Shown one piece after another: positions 1 through 10,001 of a DNA stretch of 37,982 nucleotides. The stretch is taken from the NCBI GenBank assembly GCA_004297725.1, contig SCUS01000086.1:1-37982 (forward strand), given 5' to 3'. The first letter of the stretch is position 1, and every line of letters begins with the position of its first letter. Source of the stretch: Myxococcaceae bacterium (GTDB lineage Bacteria; Myxococcota_A; Polyangia; Polyangiales; Ga0077539). The notes under the pieces were generated by a model. That model did no database searches. It worked only from the letters and a program-made list of their open reading frames with translations, and was not told the origin of the DNA. The position numbers were made by a program, and so were the translations under genes.

Positions 1-2685
1 GGTGGTGGCCACCTCGCAGCCGTTGCCCGGCGCGCCGTCGCAGTCCGCGGTGCCCGCCGAGCAGCTCACGCTCGACGTGGTGCACATCGAGTTGGCGCAC
101 ACCGCGATGCTGCCGATGGGAGGCGTCGGGCAGCGGTTGTTGCAGGCGCCGCAGTTGTTGATGTCGCCGGCGACGGTGTTGACCTCGCAGCCGTTGGAGT
201 CGACGCCGTCGCAGTTGGCGAAGCCCGCCGCGCAGGTCCCCCGGGTGCAGCGGCCCGCCACGCAGCTCGCGGCCGCGTTGGCGAACTGGCAGCTGTTGCC
301 GCACACGCCGCAGTTGGTGACGCTCGTCCCGGTGTTGGTCTCGCAGCCGTTGACGTTGTTGCCGTCGCAGTTGCCGAAGCCCGTGTTGCAGGCCGCCAGG
401 GTGCACGCCCCGGAGGCGCAGCCCGCCACGCCGTTGGCGCGGGAGCAGACGGTGCCGCAGGCGTTGCAGTTGTTGGCGTCGTTCTGCAGGTCGCGGCAGA
501 CGCCCGAGCAGTTGGTCGTGGGCGACGCGCAGGTCGAGGTGCACACGCCCCCGGAGCACACCGTGCCGCCGCCGCAGACGTTGCCGCACGCGCCGCAGTT
601 GCTGTTGTCCGTCTGGAGCGCGCGGCAGGTGCCCGAGCACGCCGTCTGCCCCGCGGGGCACACGCAGCTACGGCCCGAGCAGGAGGTGCCGCCGGTGCAG
701 GCCGCCCCGCAGGCGCCGCAGTTGGCGTTGTCCGTGGCGAGGTCGCGGCAGGTGCCCGAGCAGTCGGTCTGCGCCGCCGAGCAGGTGGTGGTGCAGGCGC
801 CCGCGACGCAGGTCTGGCCGCCGGCGCAGACGCGCCCGCAGGTGCCGCAGTTGTTGTTGTCCGTCTGGAGCGCGCGGCAGGTGGCGCTGGCGCCAGAGCC
901 GCAGGTGGTCTGCCCCGACGGGCACACGCAGCTGCCCGAGGTGCACGCCGTGCCTCCGGTGCAGGTGCGTCCGCAGGCGGTGGTCCCGGTGGTGGGGCCG
1001 CAGTTGTTGTTGTCCGTGAGGGGGTTCACGCAGGTGCTGCCGCACAGCACCTGGCCCGCGGCGCAGGTCGTCACGCACGACCCGGCGGTGCAGATCTGAC
1101 CGCTGGGGCAGGTGACACCGCACCCGCCGCAGTTGAGCCGGTCGTTGGAGAGGTCGCGGCAGGTGCCCGAGCAGTTGGTCTGGCCACCGCCGCAGGAGAC
1201 GGTGCAGACGCCCATCTGGCAGTTCTGGCCGCCGGGGCAGACGCGCCCGCAGGCGCCGCAGTTGTTGTTGTCTCCGTTGAGGTTGATCTCGCAACCGTTG
1301 GGAACCAACCCGTCGCAGTTGAAGAAGCCCGGGGCGCAGGAGGCCACGGTGCACGCTCCGGCCGCGCAGCCCGGGGCGCCGTTGATCACCGTGCACGCGC
1401 GACCGCAGGCGCCGCAGTGGGCAACGGTGGTGTTGGTGTTGGTCTCGCAGCCGTTGCTGAGGTTGCCGTCGCAGTTGCCGAGCCCCGAGCTGCAGGCGAG
1501 GTTGCACACGCCGCCGACGCAGCTCGCGGTGCCGCCGGTGCTCGGGCAGCGGTTGCCGCAGCCCACCATCGCGCCCGGGCCGCCGATGCCGCAGTTGTTG
1601 ACGTCGTTGAGGGTCGTGACCTCGCAGCCGTTGGTGTCGAGGCCGTCGCAGTTGCCAGTGCCGACCGTGCACACGGCCATCGAGACTCGGCACATGCCTC
1701 CGCCGCACACCGCGGTGGCGCCGGTGGGAGGCGCCGGGCAGCGCGTGCCGCAGGCGCCGCAGTTGGTGATGTCACCCATCGCGGTGTTCACCTCGCAGCC
1801 GTTGGCGGGGTTGCCGTCGCAGTCCGCGAAGCCCGGGTTGCAGGCGCCTCGCATGCAGCGGCCCGCCGCGCAGGTGGCCGCGGCGTTGGCGAAGCTGCAG
1901 CGGTTGCCGCAGACGCCGCAGTTCATGGCGTCGGTGGAGGTGGTCGTCTCGCAGCCGTTGGTGGCGACGTTGTCGCAGTTGCCGAAGCCGTCGCGGCAGC
2001 TGGAGAGCACGCAGGCGCTGCCGGTGCAGCCCGAGACCGCGCCGGGGAGGTTGCACTGGTTGCCGCAGGTGCGGCAGTTGTTGGGATCGTTGGTGAGGTC
2101 GCGGCAGGTGGTGCCGCAGAGCACCTGGCCCGGCGGGCACTGGATGCGGCAGAACGCCACCCGCGCGCCGCCGTCGGGCATCGAGCCCGCGTCGGTCACG
2201 CCGCCGTCGACGCCGCTCGCCGCGGTGAGCGTGCAGCGCTCGCCCGAGGTGGTGGCGCAGGCGCTTCCGCAGGCGCCGCAGTTCTGGTCGGTGGTGAGCG
2301 ACACGCACTGGCCGTTGCAGATCGCCTGGGTGGGCCCGGAGCAGTCGACGCAGGTGTTGGCGAGGCAGGCGACGCCTGCGCCGTTGCATGTGCCCGCGAG
2401 GCCCGCGTCCATCGAGGTGCCCCCGTCACCCGCGGCGGCGCCAGCACAGCATGGCTGGCCGGGCGCGCCACACGCGACGCAGGTGCCCGCCGAGCAGGTC
2501 GTGCCCGCGCTGCGACAGATCGTGCGGGCGCCGTTGGGCGCCGTGGCCACCTGGGGGCAGCACGCAGCCCCCATGGTCCCGCAGGGCCCGGCGTCAGGCA
2601 GCCGGACGTCCGTGGGATTGTCGATGGCGCACGCAGTCAGGAGCACCGCGGTGAGCACGGCGAAACCAAATGAAATGGACCTCAT
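1..2685 (-). CDS. Giant Cys-repeat surface lipoprotein (C-terminus off the left edge)
   Basis: An uninterrupted minus-strand frame of 895 codons starts at ATG 2685 and is still open at base 1, so the C-terminus is missing. The start MRSISFGF..LLTAC is a lipoprotein signal with lipobox LTAC (lipidated Cys19), followed by a short Asp/Pro linker. The rest is almost entirely Cys modules of two kinds. About eight are of the type NCDG..NGCE(T/V)...NCGxCGxxC, roughly 52-57 residues each. About seven are shorter, of the type CSGTCRxLxxDxxNCGxCG. There is no enzymatic motif. Such repeats are common in myxobacterial surface proteins; as I recall, some automatic pipelines have labelled them tryptophan synthase alpha, which nothing here supports. 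Likely an outer-membrane-anchored, disulfide-rich stalk. It is divergent from the OmpA-family gene. Function unknown. Confidence 0.85.
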   Translation of the reverse strand, partial: MRSISFGFAVLTAVLLTACAIDNPTDVRLPDAGPCGTMGAACCPQVATAPNGARTICRSAGTTCSAGTCVACGAPGQPCCAGAAAGDGGTSMDAGLAGTCNGAGVACLANTCVDCSGPTQAICNGQCVSLTTDQNCGACGSACATTSGERCTLTAASGVDGGVTDAGSMPDGGARVAFCRIQCPPGQVLCGTTCRDLTNDPNNCRTCGNQCNLPGAVSGCTGSACVLSSCRDGFGNCDNVATNGCETTTSTDAMNCGVCGNRCSFANAAATCAAGRCMRGACNPGFADCDGNPANGCEVNTAMGDITNCGACGTRCPAPPTGATAVCGGGMCRVSMAVCTVGTGNCDGLDTNGCEVTTLNDVNNCGIGGPGAMVGCGNRCPSTGGTASCVGGVCNLACSSGLGNCDGNLSNGCETNTNTTVAHCGACGRACTVINGAPGCAAGACTVASCAPGFFNCDGLVPNGCEINLNGDNNNCGACGRVCPGGQNCQMGVCTVSCGGGQTNCSGTCRDLSNDRLNCGGCGVTCPSGQICTAGSCVTTCAAGQVLCGSTCVNPLTDNNNCGPTTGTTACGRTCTGGTACTSGSCVCPSGQTTCGSGASATCRALQTDNNNCGTCGRVCAGGQTCVAGACTTTCSAAQTDCSGTCRDLATDNANCGACGAACTGGTSCSGRSCVCPAGQTACSGTCRALQTDNSNCGACGNVCGGGTVCSGGVCTSTCASPTTNCSGVCRDLQNDANNCNACGTVCSRANGVAGCASGACTLAACNTGFGNCDGNNVNGCETNTGTSVTNCGVCGNSCQFANAAASCVAGRCTRGTCAAGFANCDGVDSNGCEVNTVAGDINNCGACNNRCPTPPIGSIAVCANSMCTTSSVSCSAGTADCDGAPGNGCEVATT

Positions 2686-2693
2686 CGCGGGGG

Positions 2694-2699
2694 ACGATA
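2694..2699 (-). promoter_or_regulatory. Putative -10 (TATCGT) for the Cys-repeat lipoprotein
   Basis: TATCGT reads toward the lipoprotein and lies 8 nt before its ATG at 2685. Transcription would begin at or just before the start codon. No convincing -35 is visible. It fits the recurrent pattern described in the findings. Confidence 0.4.
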
Positions 2700-2783
2700 A
2701 CAGACCTCCCAGAGTCCAGCGCAGCCTTCGGGGGCGCGGCATGGTTGCCCGTCATGTTCTGGTAGACGCGACCCATTGTCCCG

Positions 2784-2789
2784 TATGGT
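2784..2789 (+). promoter_or_regulatory. Putative -10 (TATGGT) for the OmpA-family gene
   Basis: TATGGT sits 9 nt before the ATG at 2799 and there is no Shine-Dalgarno sequence in between, which suggests a near-leaderless mRNA. No clear -35. Confidence 0.4.
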
Positions 2790-2798
2790 CTCGACCCT

Positions 2799-5106
<2,308 letters not shown>

Positions 5107-5109
5107 CGG

Positions 5110-5781
<672 letters not shown>

Positions 5782-5789
5782 GGCGGGCG

Positions 5790-5795
5790 AGCATA
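5790..5795 (-). promoter_or_regulatory. Putative -10 (TATGCT) for the Nudix-nadK operon
   Basis: TATGCT lies 8 nt upstream of ATG 5781, in the 21-nt gap after the argC stop. If used, the operon has its own near-leaderless promoter rather than relying on read-through from argC. No clear -35. Confidence 0.35.
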
Positions 5796-5802
5796 CACAC
5801 TC

Positions 5803-6861
5803 TCAGGGGAACATCCCCGCCCCGCGCAGCCCTTCCCCCTCGTCCTCGCCGAGCATCAGGTTCATGCACTGCACGGCCTGGCCCGAAGCCCCCTTCACCA
5901 GGTTGTCGATGACCCCCATGGCCACCACGCGCCCGGCGCGCGCGTCGACGGCGTAGCCCACCATCGCGCGGTTCGAGCCGCGTACCCAGAGGGTGTCCGG
6001 CAGCACGCCCGGGTCGAGCACCGCGACCGAGGGCGACCCGGCGAAGTAGCGCCTCGCCTCGGCCACCATGGCCTCGACGGTGACGCCCTCGCGGGCGAGG
6101 TCGGCGTACTGCGTCGACAGGATGCCGCGGGTCATCGGGGCCAGCGTCGGGGTGAAGGTCACCGTCGGCGCGGCGCCGATCACGTCGCCGAGCACCTGCT
6201 CGATCTCCGGCGTGTGCCTGTGGGTCCCGGCGACCTTGTAGTTGCGCGCCCCTTCGCCGGTCTCGGGGAAGTGCGTGCTCGGGGCGGGGGTGCGTCCCGC
6301 TCCCGACACGCCCGAGAGGGCGTGGATGACGATGCGCTCGGGGCGCACCATCCCCGCGGCGAGCAGCGGCAGCAGCGGCAGGGTGCTGGCGGTGGGATAG
6401 CAGCCGGGCACCGCCACGAGGCGGGTCGCGCGGATCTTCTCGCGGTGCAGCTCGGGCAGCCCATAGACGGCCTCGGGGAGGCGCGCGGGGGCGGCGTGCT
6501 CGGCGCCGTACCAGGTCTTGTAAACGCTGGCGTCGCGCAGCCGGAAGTCGGCGGAGAGGTCGAGCACGCGGAGCCCTCGGGCGAGCAGCGCCTCGACGCA
6601 GGCGATGGAGGCGCCGTGGGGGAGGGCGCAGAAGGCCACGTCGGCGCGGCGCGCGACGTCGTCGGCGTCGAAGGGCTCGATGGGGAGGTCGCAGAGGCCG
6701 GTGAGCGCGGGCAGCACCGTGGAGACGCGAGGGGTGAGCTTCTCCCGGGCGTAGAGGGCGGTGACGGTGACCGACGGGTGCTGCAGCAGCAGGCGGAGAA
6801 GCTCCGCGCCGGTGTAGCCCGTGGCGCCGACGATCGCGACGCGAGCGCGAGGACGTTCCAT
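5803..6861 (-). CDS. argC: N-acetyl-gamma-glutamyl-phosphate reductase
   Basis: 352 residues, the normal length. The N-terminal NADP-binding motif GATGYTG (12-18) and the catalytic Cys154 in VPGCYPTAS are intact, as are the C-terminal SGVSGAGR and HRHTPEIEQ stretches. It catalyses the third step of arginine/ornithine synthesis, reducing N-acetylglutamyl phosphate to the semialdehyde. The start at 6861 places the Rossmann motif immediately at the N-terminus. It follows rpsI by 64 nt on the same strand. An rplM-rpsI-argC order is, to my knowledge, common in delta-proteobacteria-related phyla, so co-transcription is likely. Confidence 0.96.
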   Translation of the reverse strand: MERPRARVAIVGATGYTGAELLRLLLQHPSVTVTALYAREKLTPRVSTVLPALTGLCDLPIEPFDADDVARRADVAFCALPHGASIACVEALLARGLRVLDLSADFRLRDASVYKTWYGAEHAAPARLPEAVYGLPELHREKIRATRLVAVPGCYPTASTLPLLPLLAAGMVRPERIVIHALSGVSGAGRTPAPSTHFPETGEGARNYKVAGTHRHTPEIEQVLGDVIGAAPTVTFTPTLAPMTRGILSTQYADLAREGVTVEAMVAEARRYFAGSPSVAVLDPGVLPDTLWVRGSNRAMVGYAVDARAGRVVAMGVIDNLVKGASGQAVQCMNLMLGEDEGEGLRGAGMFP

Positions 6862-6925
6862 GAAGGACCTCTGTGGGGGATGTGGAGAGAGAGAGGGAGC
6901 GAGGGCGAGGAGCGAGGCGGAGCGA

Positions 6926-7321
6926 CTAGCGCTTGGAGTACTGGAAGCGCTTACGGGCGCCGGGCTGACCGTACTTCTTGCGCTCCTTCTTGCGGGCGTC
7001 GCGGGTCAGGAGACCGGCGCGCTTGAGGGGCGTGCGGCGCTCGGCGTCGACCGAGGTGAGCGCGCGGGCGATGCCGAAGCGGACCGCGTCGGCCTGGGCG
7101 GCGAGACCGCCACCGGCGACGTTGGCTTCGATGTCATAGCGGCCCATCGCCTCGACGATCTCGAAGGGCTGCAGGATGAGCAGCTGCGAGGCCTGGCGCG
7201 GGAAGTACTGGTCGTACGGCCGGCGGTTGACGAGGATGTTGCCCGAGCCGGGCCGGAGGATGACGCGGGCGACGGCGGTCTTGCGCTTGCCCGTGGAGAA
7301 GTGGCGGTCGGCGGTCTGCAT
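6926..7321 (-). CDS. rpsI: 30S ribosomal protein S9
   Basis: 131 residues with the S9 hallmarks: GKRKTAVARV near the N-terminus, NILVNRRPYDQYFPR, GGGLAAQADAVRFGIARAL, and the basic tail KYGQPGARKRFQYSKR. The invariant terminal Lys-Arg, which reaches the P-site tRNA, is present. GAAGG lies about 9 nt before the ATG as a plausible ribosome binding site. It follows rplM by 20 nt. Confidence 0.97.
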   Translation of the reverse strand: MQTADRHFSTGKRKTAVARVILRPGSGNILVNRRPYDQYFPRQASQLLILQPFEIVEAMGRYDIEANVAGGGLAAQADAVRFGIARALTSVDAERRTPLKRAGLLTRDARKKERKKYGQPGARKRFQYSKR

Positions 7322-7341
7322 CGTAGGTGCCTTCGGTAGGA

Positions 7342-7773
7342 TCAGAACTGGAGGGGGAGGGCCACGGGCTGCTGCGCGGCGTGCGGGTGCTCGGAGCCGG
7401 CGTAGACCTTGAGCTTGAGGCCCTGGGCCCGGCCGAGGCTGTTGTGCGGGAGCATGCCCTTCACGGCCTTCTCCACGGGGAACTCCGGCTTGTGCTTGAG
7501 CATGTCGCCGACCGCGCGCTTGCGCAGGCCGCCGATGGTGCCGGAGTAGTTGTAGTAGAACTTCTTGGTCAGCTTGGAGCCGGTCAGGGCGACCTTCTCG
7601 GCGTTGATCACGATCACGAAGTCACCGGTGTCGATGTTCGTGGTGAACGTCGGGCGGTGCTTGCCGCGCAGGACCCGGGCGATGTCGCTCGCGAGGCGCC
7701 CGAGCGGGCGGTCGGTCGCGTCGACGATGTACCAGGAGCGTTCGGCATTGGCGGGAGCGGTGTACGTGTCCAT
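7342..7773 (-). CDS. rplM: 50S ribosomal protein L13
   Basis: 143 residues, matching the usual 142-150. Recognised by WYIVDATDRPLGRLAS, VLRGKHRPTFTTNIDTGDFVIVINAEKV, GMLPHNSLGR and LKVYAGSEHPHAAQQP. The frame is open further upstream, but the ATG at 7773 gives the family N-terminus and lies just behind a plausible promoter. There is no Shine-Dalgarno before this start; the leader reads AATCCTCCCG. First gene of the rplM-rpsI-argC cluster. Confidence 0.97.
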   Translation of the reverse strand: MDTYTAPANAERSWYIVDATDRPLGRLASDIARVLRGKHRPTFTTNIDTGDFVIVINAEKVALTGSKLTKKFYYNYSGTIGGLRKRAVGDMLKHKPEFPVEKAVKGMLPHNSLGRAQGLKLKVYAGSEHPHAAQQPVALPLQF

Positions 7774-7798
7774 CGGGAGGATTTCGACCTGGGCTGGA

Positions 7799-7826
7799 GT
7801 TCTATGGAAAAACGAATCATCGACAA
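7799..7826 (-). promoter_or_regulatory. Putative sigma70-type promoter of rplM
   Basis: On the minus strand TTGTCG (7826-7821), a 16-nt spacer containing TTTTT, then TAGAAC (7804-7799). Transcription would start about 15-20 nt before the rplM ATG. Confidence 0.45.
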
Positions 7827-7963
7827 CCCTGGTGGGGGTGTCGGGAGCGCGGGAGACTACTGATCCGCCGGAGCATGTCAAGACGCCCTCCGACGGTGCC
7901 CGGGGCGCTCTCTCCGGTGAGACTTCCGACTGCAGTGCTTGCCGTCGTCGCCAGGGCGTTGGT

Positions 7964-8707
7964 ATGACGCTGCAAGCTCCGATGGATTGGAAGGTCTCTG
8001 TCGTCAAGCGCGCGATCGATGTGGTGGGTGCCTCCGCGGCGCTCTGCGCCACCGCGCCCCTCTATCCGGTGATCGCCGCGGCGCTCTACATCGACAACCC
8101 GGGTCCCATCTTCTACTCGCAGGAGCGCGTGGGGCGAACGCACCCGACGGCCCCGTGGGAGAACAGCCGCACGCTGCCCACGTTCCGGATGTGGAAGTTC
8201 CGCTCGATGCGCATCGACTCGGAGAAGGACGGGCGCGCCAAGCTCGCCTCCACGGACGACGATCGGATTACCCGGGTAGGTAAGTTCCTCCGGAAGACCC
8301 GCCTCGACGAGATCCCGCAGTTCTGGAACGTCCTGCTCGGCGACATGTCCATCGTCGGCCCGCGCCCCGAGCGCCCGGAGCTGGTGCGCACCCTCTGCGC
8401 GGCCATCCCGATGTTCGAGGAGCGCACGCGCATGGTGCGCCCGGGCATCACCGGCCTCGCGCAGATCTCCCTCGACTACCTCGGCCGCATGCCCGAGGAC
8501 TCCGCCATCGCAACGCTGAAGAGCACCCTGCTCAACCCCTTCAAGCTGGAGGAGCTCGAGGGGGCCGTCGCCGACGACATGCGCACCAAGCTCCTCTATG
8601 ATCTCGCCTACGCGGCGCTGCTGGAAGACTTCTGGGGCTTCCTCAAGACCGACCTGGAGATCATGCTCCGCACCCCCGCCGTGATGCTCGGCGCTCGCGG
8701 ACGTTGA
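7964..8707 (+). CDS. Phosphoglycosyl transferase (bacterial sugar transferase) for polysaccharide assembly
   Basis: 247 residues, the small PglC/WcaJ-C-like form without an N-terminal multi-pass domain. The order is typical: KRAIDVVGASAAL re-entrant membrane helix (15-45), NPGPIFYSQERVG (45-57), FRMWKFRSM (74-82), the catalytic Asp115-Glu116 in TRLDEIPQFWNV, GDMSIVGPRPE (126-136) and PGITGLAQI (160-168). It transfers a sugar-1-phosphate to undecaprenyl phosphate, the first step of a repeat unit. Start choice: ATG 7964 overlaps a possible -10 (TATGAC, 18 nt after TTGCCG). ATG 7982 (MDWKVS) would be a near-leaderless alternative. The next gene is a capsule-type kinase-like ATPase, so this is probably part of an exopolysaccharide locus. 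Confidence 0.9.
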   Translation: MTLQAPMDWKVSVVKRAIDVVGASAALCATAPLYPVIAAALYIDNPGPIFYSQERVGRTHPTAPWENSRTLPTFRMWKFRSMRIDSEKDGRAKLASTDDDRITRVGKFLRKTRLDEIPQFWNVLLGDMSIVGPRPERPELVRTLCAAIPMFEERTRMVRPGITGLAQISLDYLGRMPEDSAIATLKSTLLNPFKLEELEGAVADDMRTKLLYDLAYAALLEDFWGFLKTDLEIMLRTPAVMLGARGR

Positions 8708-8731
8708 CGTCGTAGGGCTACAGCAAGAGGT

Positions 8732-8761
8732 TTGACGCGGAGCAACGTGAACGCGTAGGGT
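8732..8761 (+). promoter_or_regulatory. Promoter for the BY-kinase-like gene
   Basis: TTGACG (8732-8737), an 18-nt spacer, then TAGGGT (8756-8761). The leader is about 28 nt and carries AGAGGCGG before ATG 8796. One of the few starts here with a conventional -35, leader and ribosome binding site. A second TTGACG lies just upstream (8704). Confidence 0.5.
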
Positions 8762-8795
8762 TCCTGCTCCCAAAAAGAGGCGGTGCGCGTCAAAG

Positions 8796-9980
8796 ATGGC
8801 CGATCAGTCTTCCCGAAAGCCGCCAGCGCGGTTTCCGACGATGAACGCGCCGCCCAACCGAGGCGGTCCGGCACCGGTGCGCGACGAGCTGGCAGGGTAC
8901 TTCTCCGAACACGGCCCGGCGCCCGCGCCGGCGCACGAGCTCATCGACTCCGACGCGGCGACGCGGGTGGCCGACGCGTCGACCCTCTTCCAGGGGCAGG
9001 GCGCGTACGGTGAGCCGGGCGGGTTTCCGACCAGCCCCGGCGGCTGGCAGCCGGTGGGGCAGGACGCCTCCGAGGCGATGACCCTCAACGCCGACCAGAT
9101 GCGCTCGCACCTCCCGCCGATGGACGCCTACGGCGAGGCGCGCACGCAGTTCAGCCCGGCGCCCTCGATGGACGCCTACGGCTACGGCGCGCACGACTAC
9201 GCGGTCGATGGCTCCGTGGTCGATCCCAACGAGCCCGCGCCCGAGTACGGGATGGTGCCCTTCAGCGAGGGCAACCGGGAGACCCCTTCGTGGAGTCCGC
9301 CCAGCTACTCCATGCTCCGCATCAACCCCGCGGAGCACATCGACAATTTCTCTCAAGACCTCGTGCTGCTGTCGCACCCCGACGGCTTCGCCGCGGCGCA
9401 GTTTCGCACCCTCCGCTATCGCCTCGAGCAGGAGCCCGACCTGCAGGTGATCGTGGTGACCTCGGCCCGCGACGGCGAAGGCAAGAGCGTCACCGCGGCC
9501 AACCTCGCGCTCGCCCTCGCCGAGGGCGGCCGCATCCAGGTGCTTCTCATCGACGCGTCGCTGCGCAACCCGGCGCAGCACAAGCTCTTCGGCGTCAACG
9601 GCGACCTCGGCCTCACCAGCGTTCTGGCCGCCCGGCAGAACGACCCGTCGCTCCCGGTCGACGTCATCCGCATCACCGCGAGCCTCAACCTCATGCCCGC
9701 GGGCCCCGCCGTCGCGAGCGCCCACGCCGCCCTCTCCTCCGAGGCCGCGGCGGTGCTGATGGGCCAGCTTCGCCGCGAGTTCCGCTACATCATCGTCGAC
9801 TCCTCGGCGGTGTTCGGCACGGCCGAGACGCTCGCCTGGCACGGGCTCATCGACAAGTACATCGTCGCCGCGCGCGCCGGGCGCACCACCACCGAAGACC
9901 TCACCGGCACCGTCGAGCGCCTCCAGAGGGAGCGCATCGTGGGCGTCACCTTCCTCGGCCCGAAGATCAAGCGGCGCTGA
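8796..9980 (+). CDS. Degenerate BY-kinase / CpsD-like P-loop ATPase with a Tyr-bearing N-terminal extension
   Basis: 394 residues. Residues 1-190 are low-complexity and Pro/Ala/Gly-rich, with tyrosines at 35, 71, 112, 128, 130, 135, 151 and 171 and a duplicated MDAYG motif. Residues 195-394 are a CpsD/Wzc-type ATPase. Walker A is intact (SARDGEGKS, Lys230). Three other family signatures are altered: the oligomerisation motif ExxRxxR is AxxRxxR (201-207), Walker A' DxDxR is D253-A-S-L-R, and Walker B D(S/T)PP is D335-S-S-A. The usual C-terminal Tyr cluster is absent; the protein ends GPKIKRR. It could regulate Wzx/Wzy-type polysaccharide export as an ATP-binding or pseudokinase partner. Fold is sure, activity is not. 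Confidence 0.88.
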   Translation: MADQSSRKPPARFPTMNAPPNRGGPAPVRDELAGYFSEHGPAPAPAHELIDSDAATRVADASTLFQGQGAYGEPGGFPTSPGGWQPVGQDASEAMTLNADQMRSHLPPMDAYGEARTQFSPAPSMDAYGYGAHDYAVDGSVVDPNEPAPEYGMVPFSEGNRETPSWSPPSYSMLRINPAEHIDNFSQDLVLLSHPDGFAAAQFRTLRYRLEQEPDLQVIVVTSARDGEGKSVTAANLALALAEGGRIQVLLIDASLRNPAQHKLFGVNGDLGLTSVLAARQNDPSLPVDVIRITASLNLMPAGPAVASAHAALSSEAAAVLMGQLRREFRYIIVDSSAVFGTAETLAWHGLIDKYIVAARAGRTTTEDLTGTVERLQRERIVGVTFLGPKIKRR

Positions 9981-10001
9981 GCCGCCGCGCCCGGCGCCTG
10001 C

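Noticed and set aside
2..2673. Long plus-strand frames opposite the Cys-repeat lipoprotein
   Set aside because: They translate to Gln/Pro/Leu/Val-biased repeats with no signal or motif. They are mirror images of the NGCE repeats on the minus strand, where the lipobox and Cys pattern make sense.
1..2685. Tryptophan synthase alpha annotation sometimes attached to such repeats
   Set aside because: No TIM-barrel motif. The sequence is an exported Cys-repeat protein.
7774..8052. N-terminal extension of rplM
   Set aside because: L13 starts at MDTYTAP with normal length. The extension lies upstream of the likely promoter.
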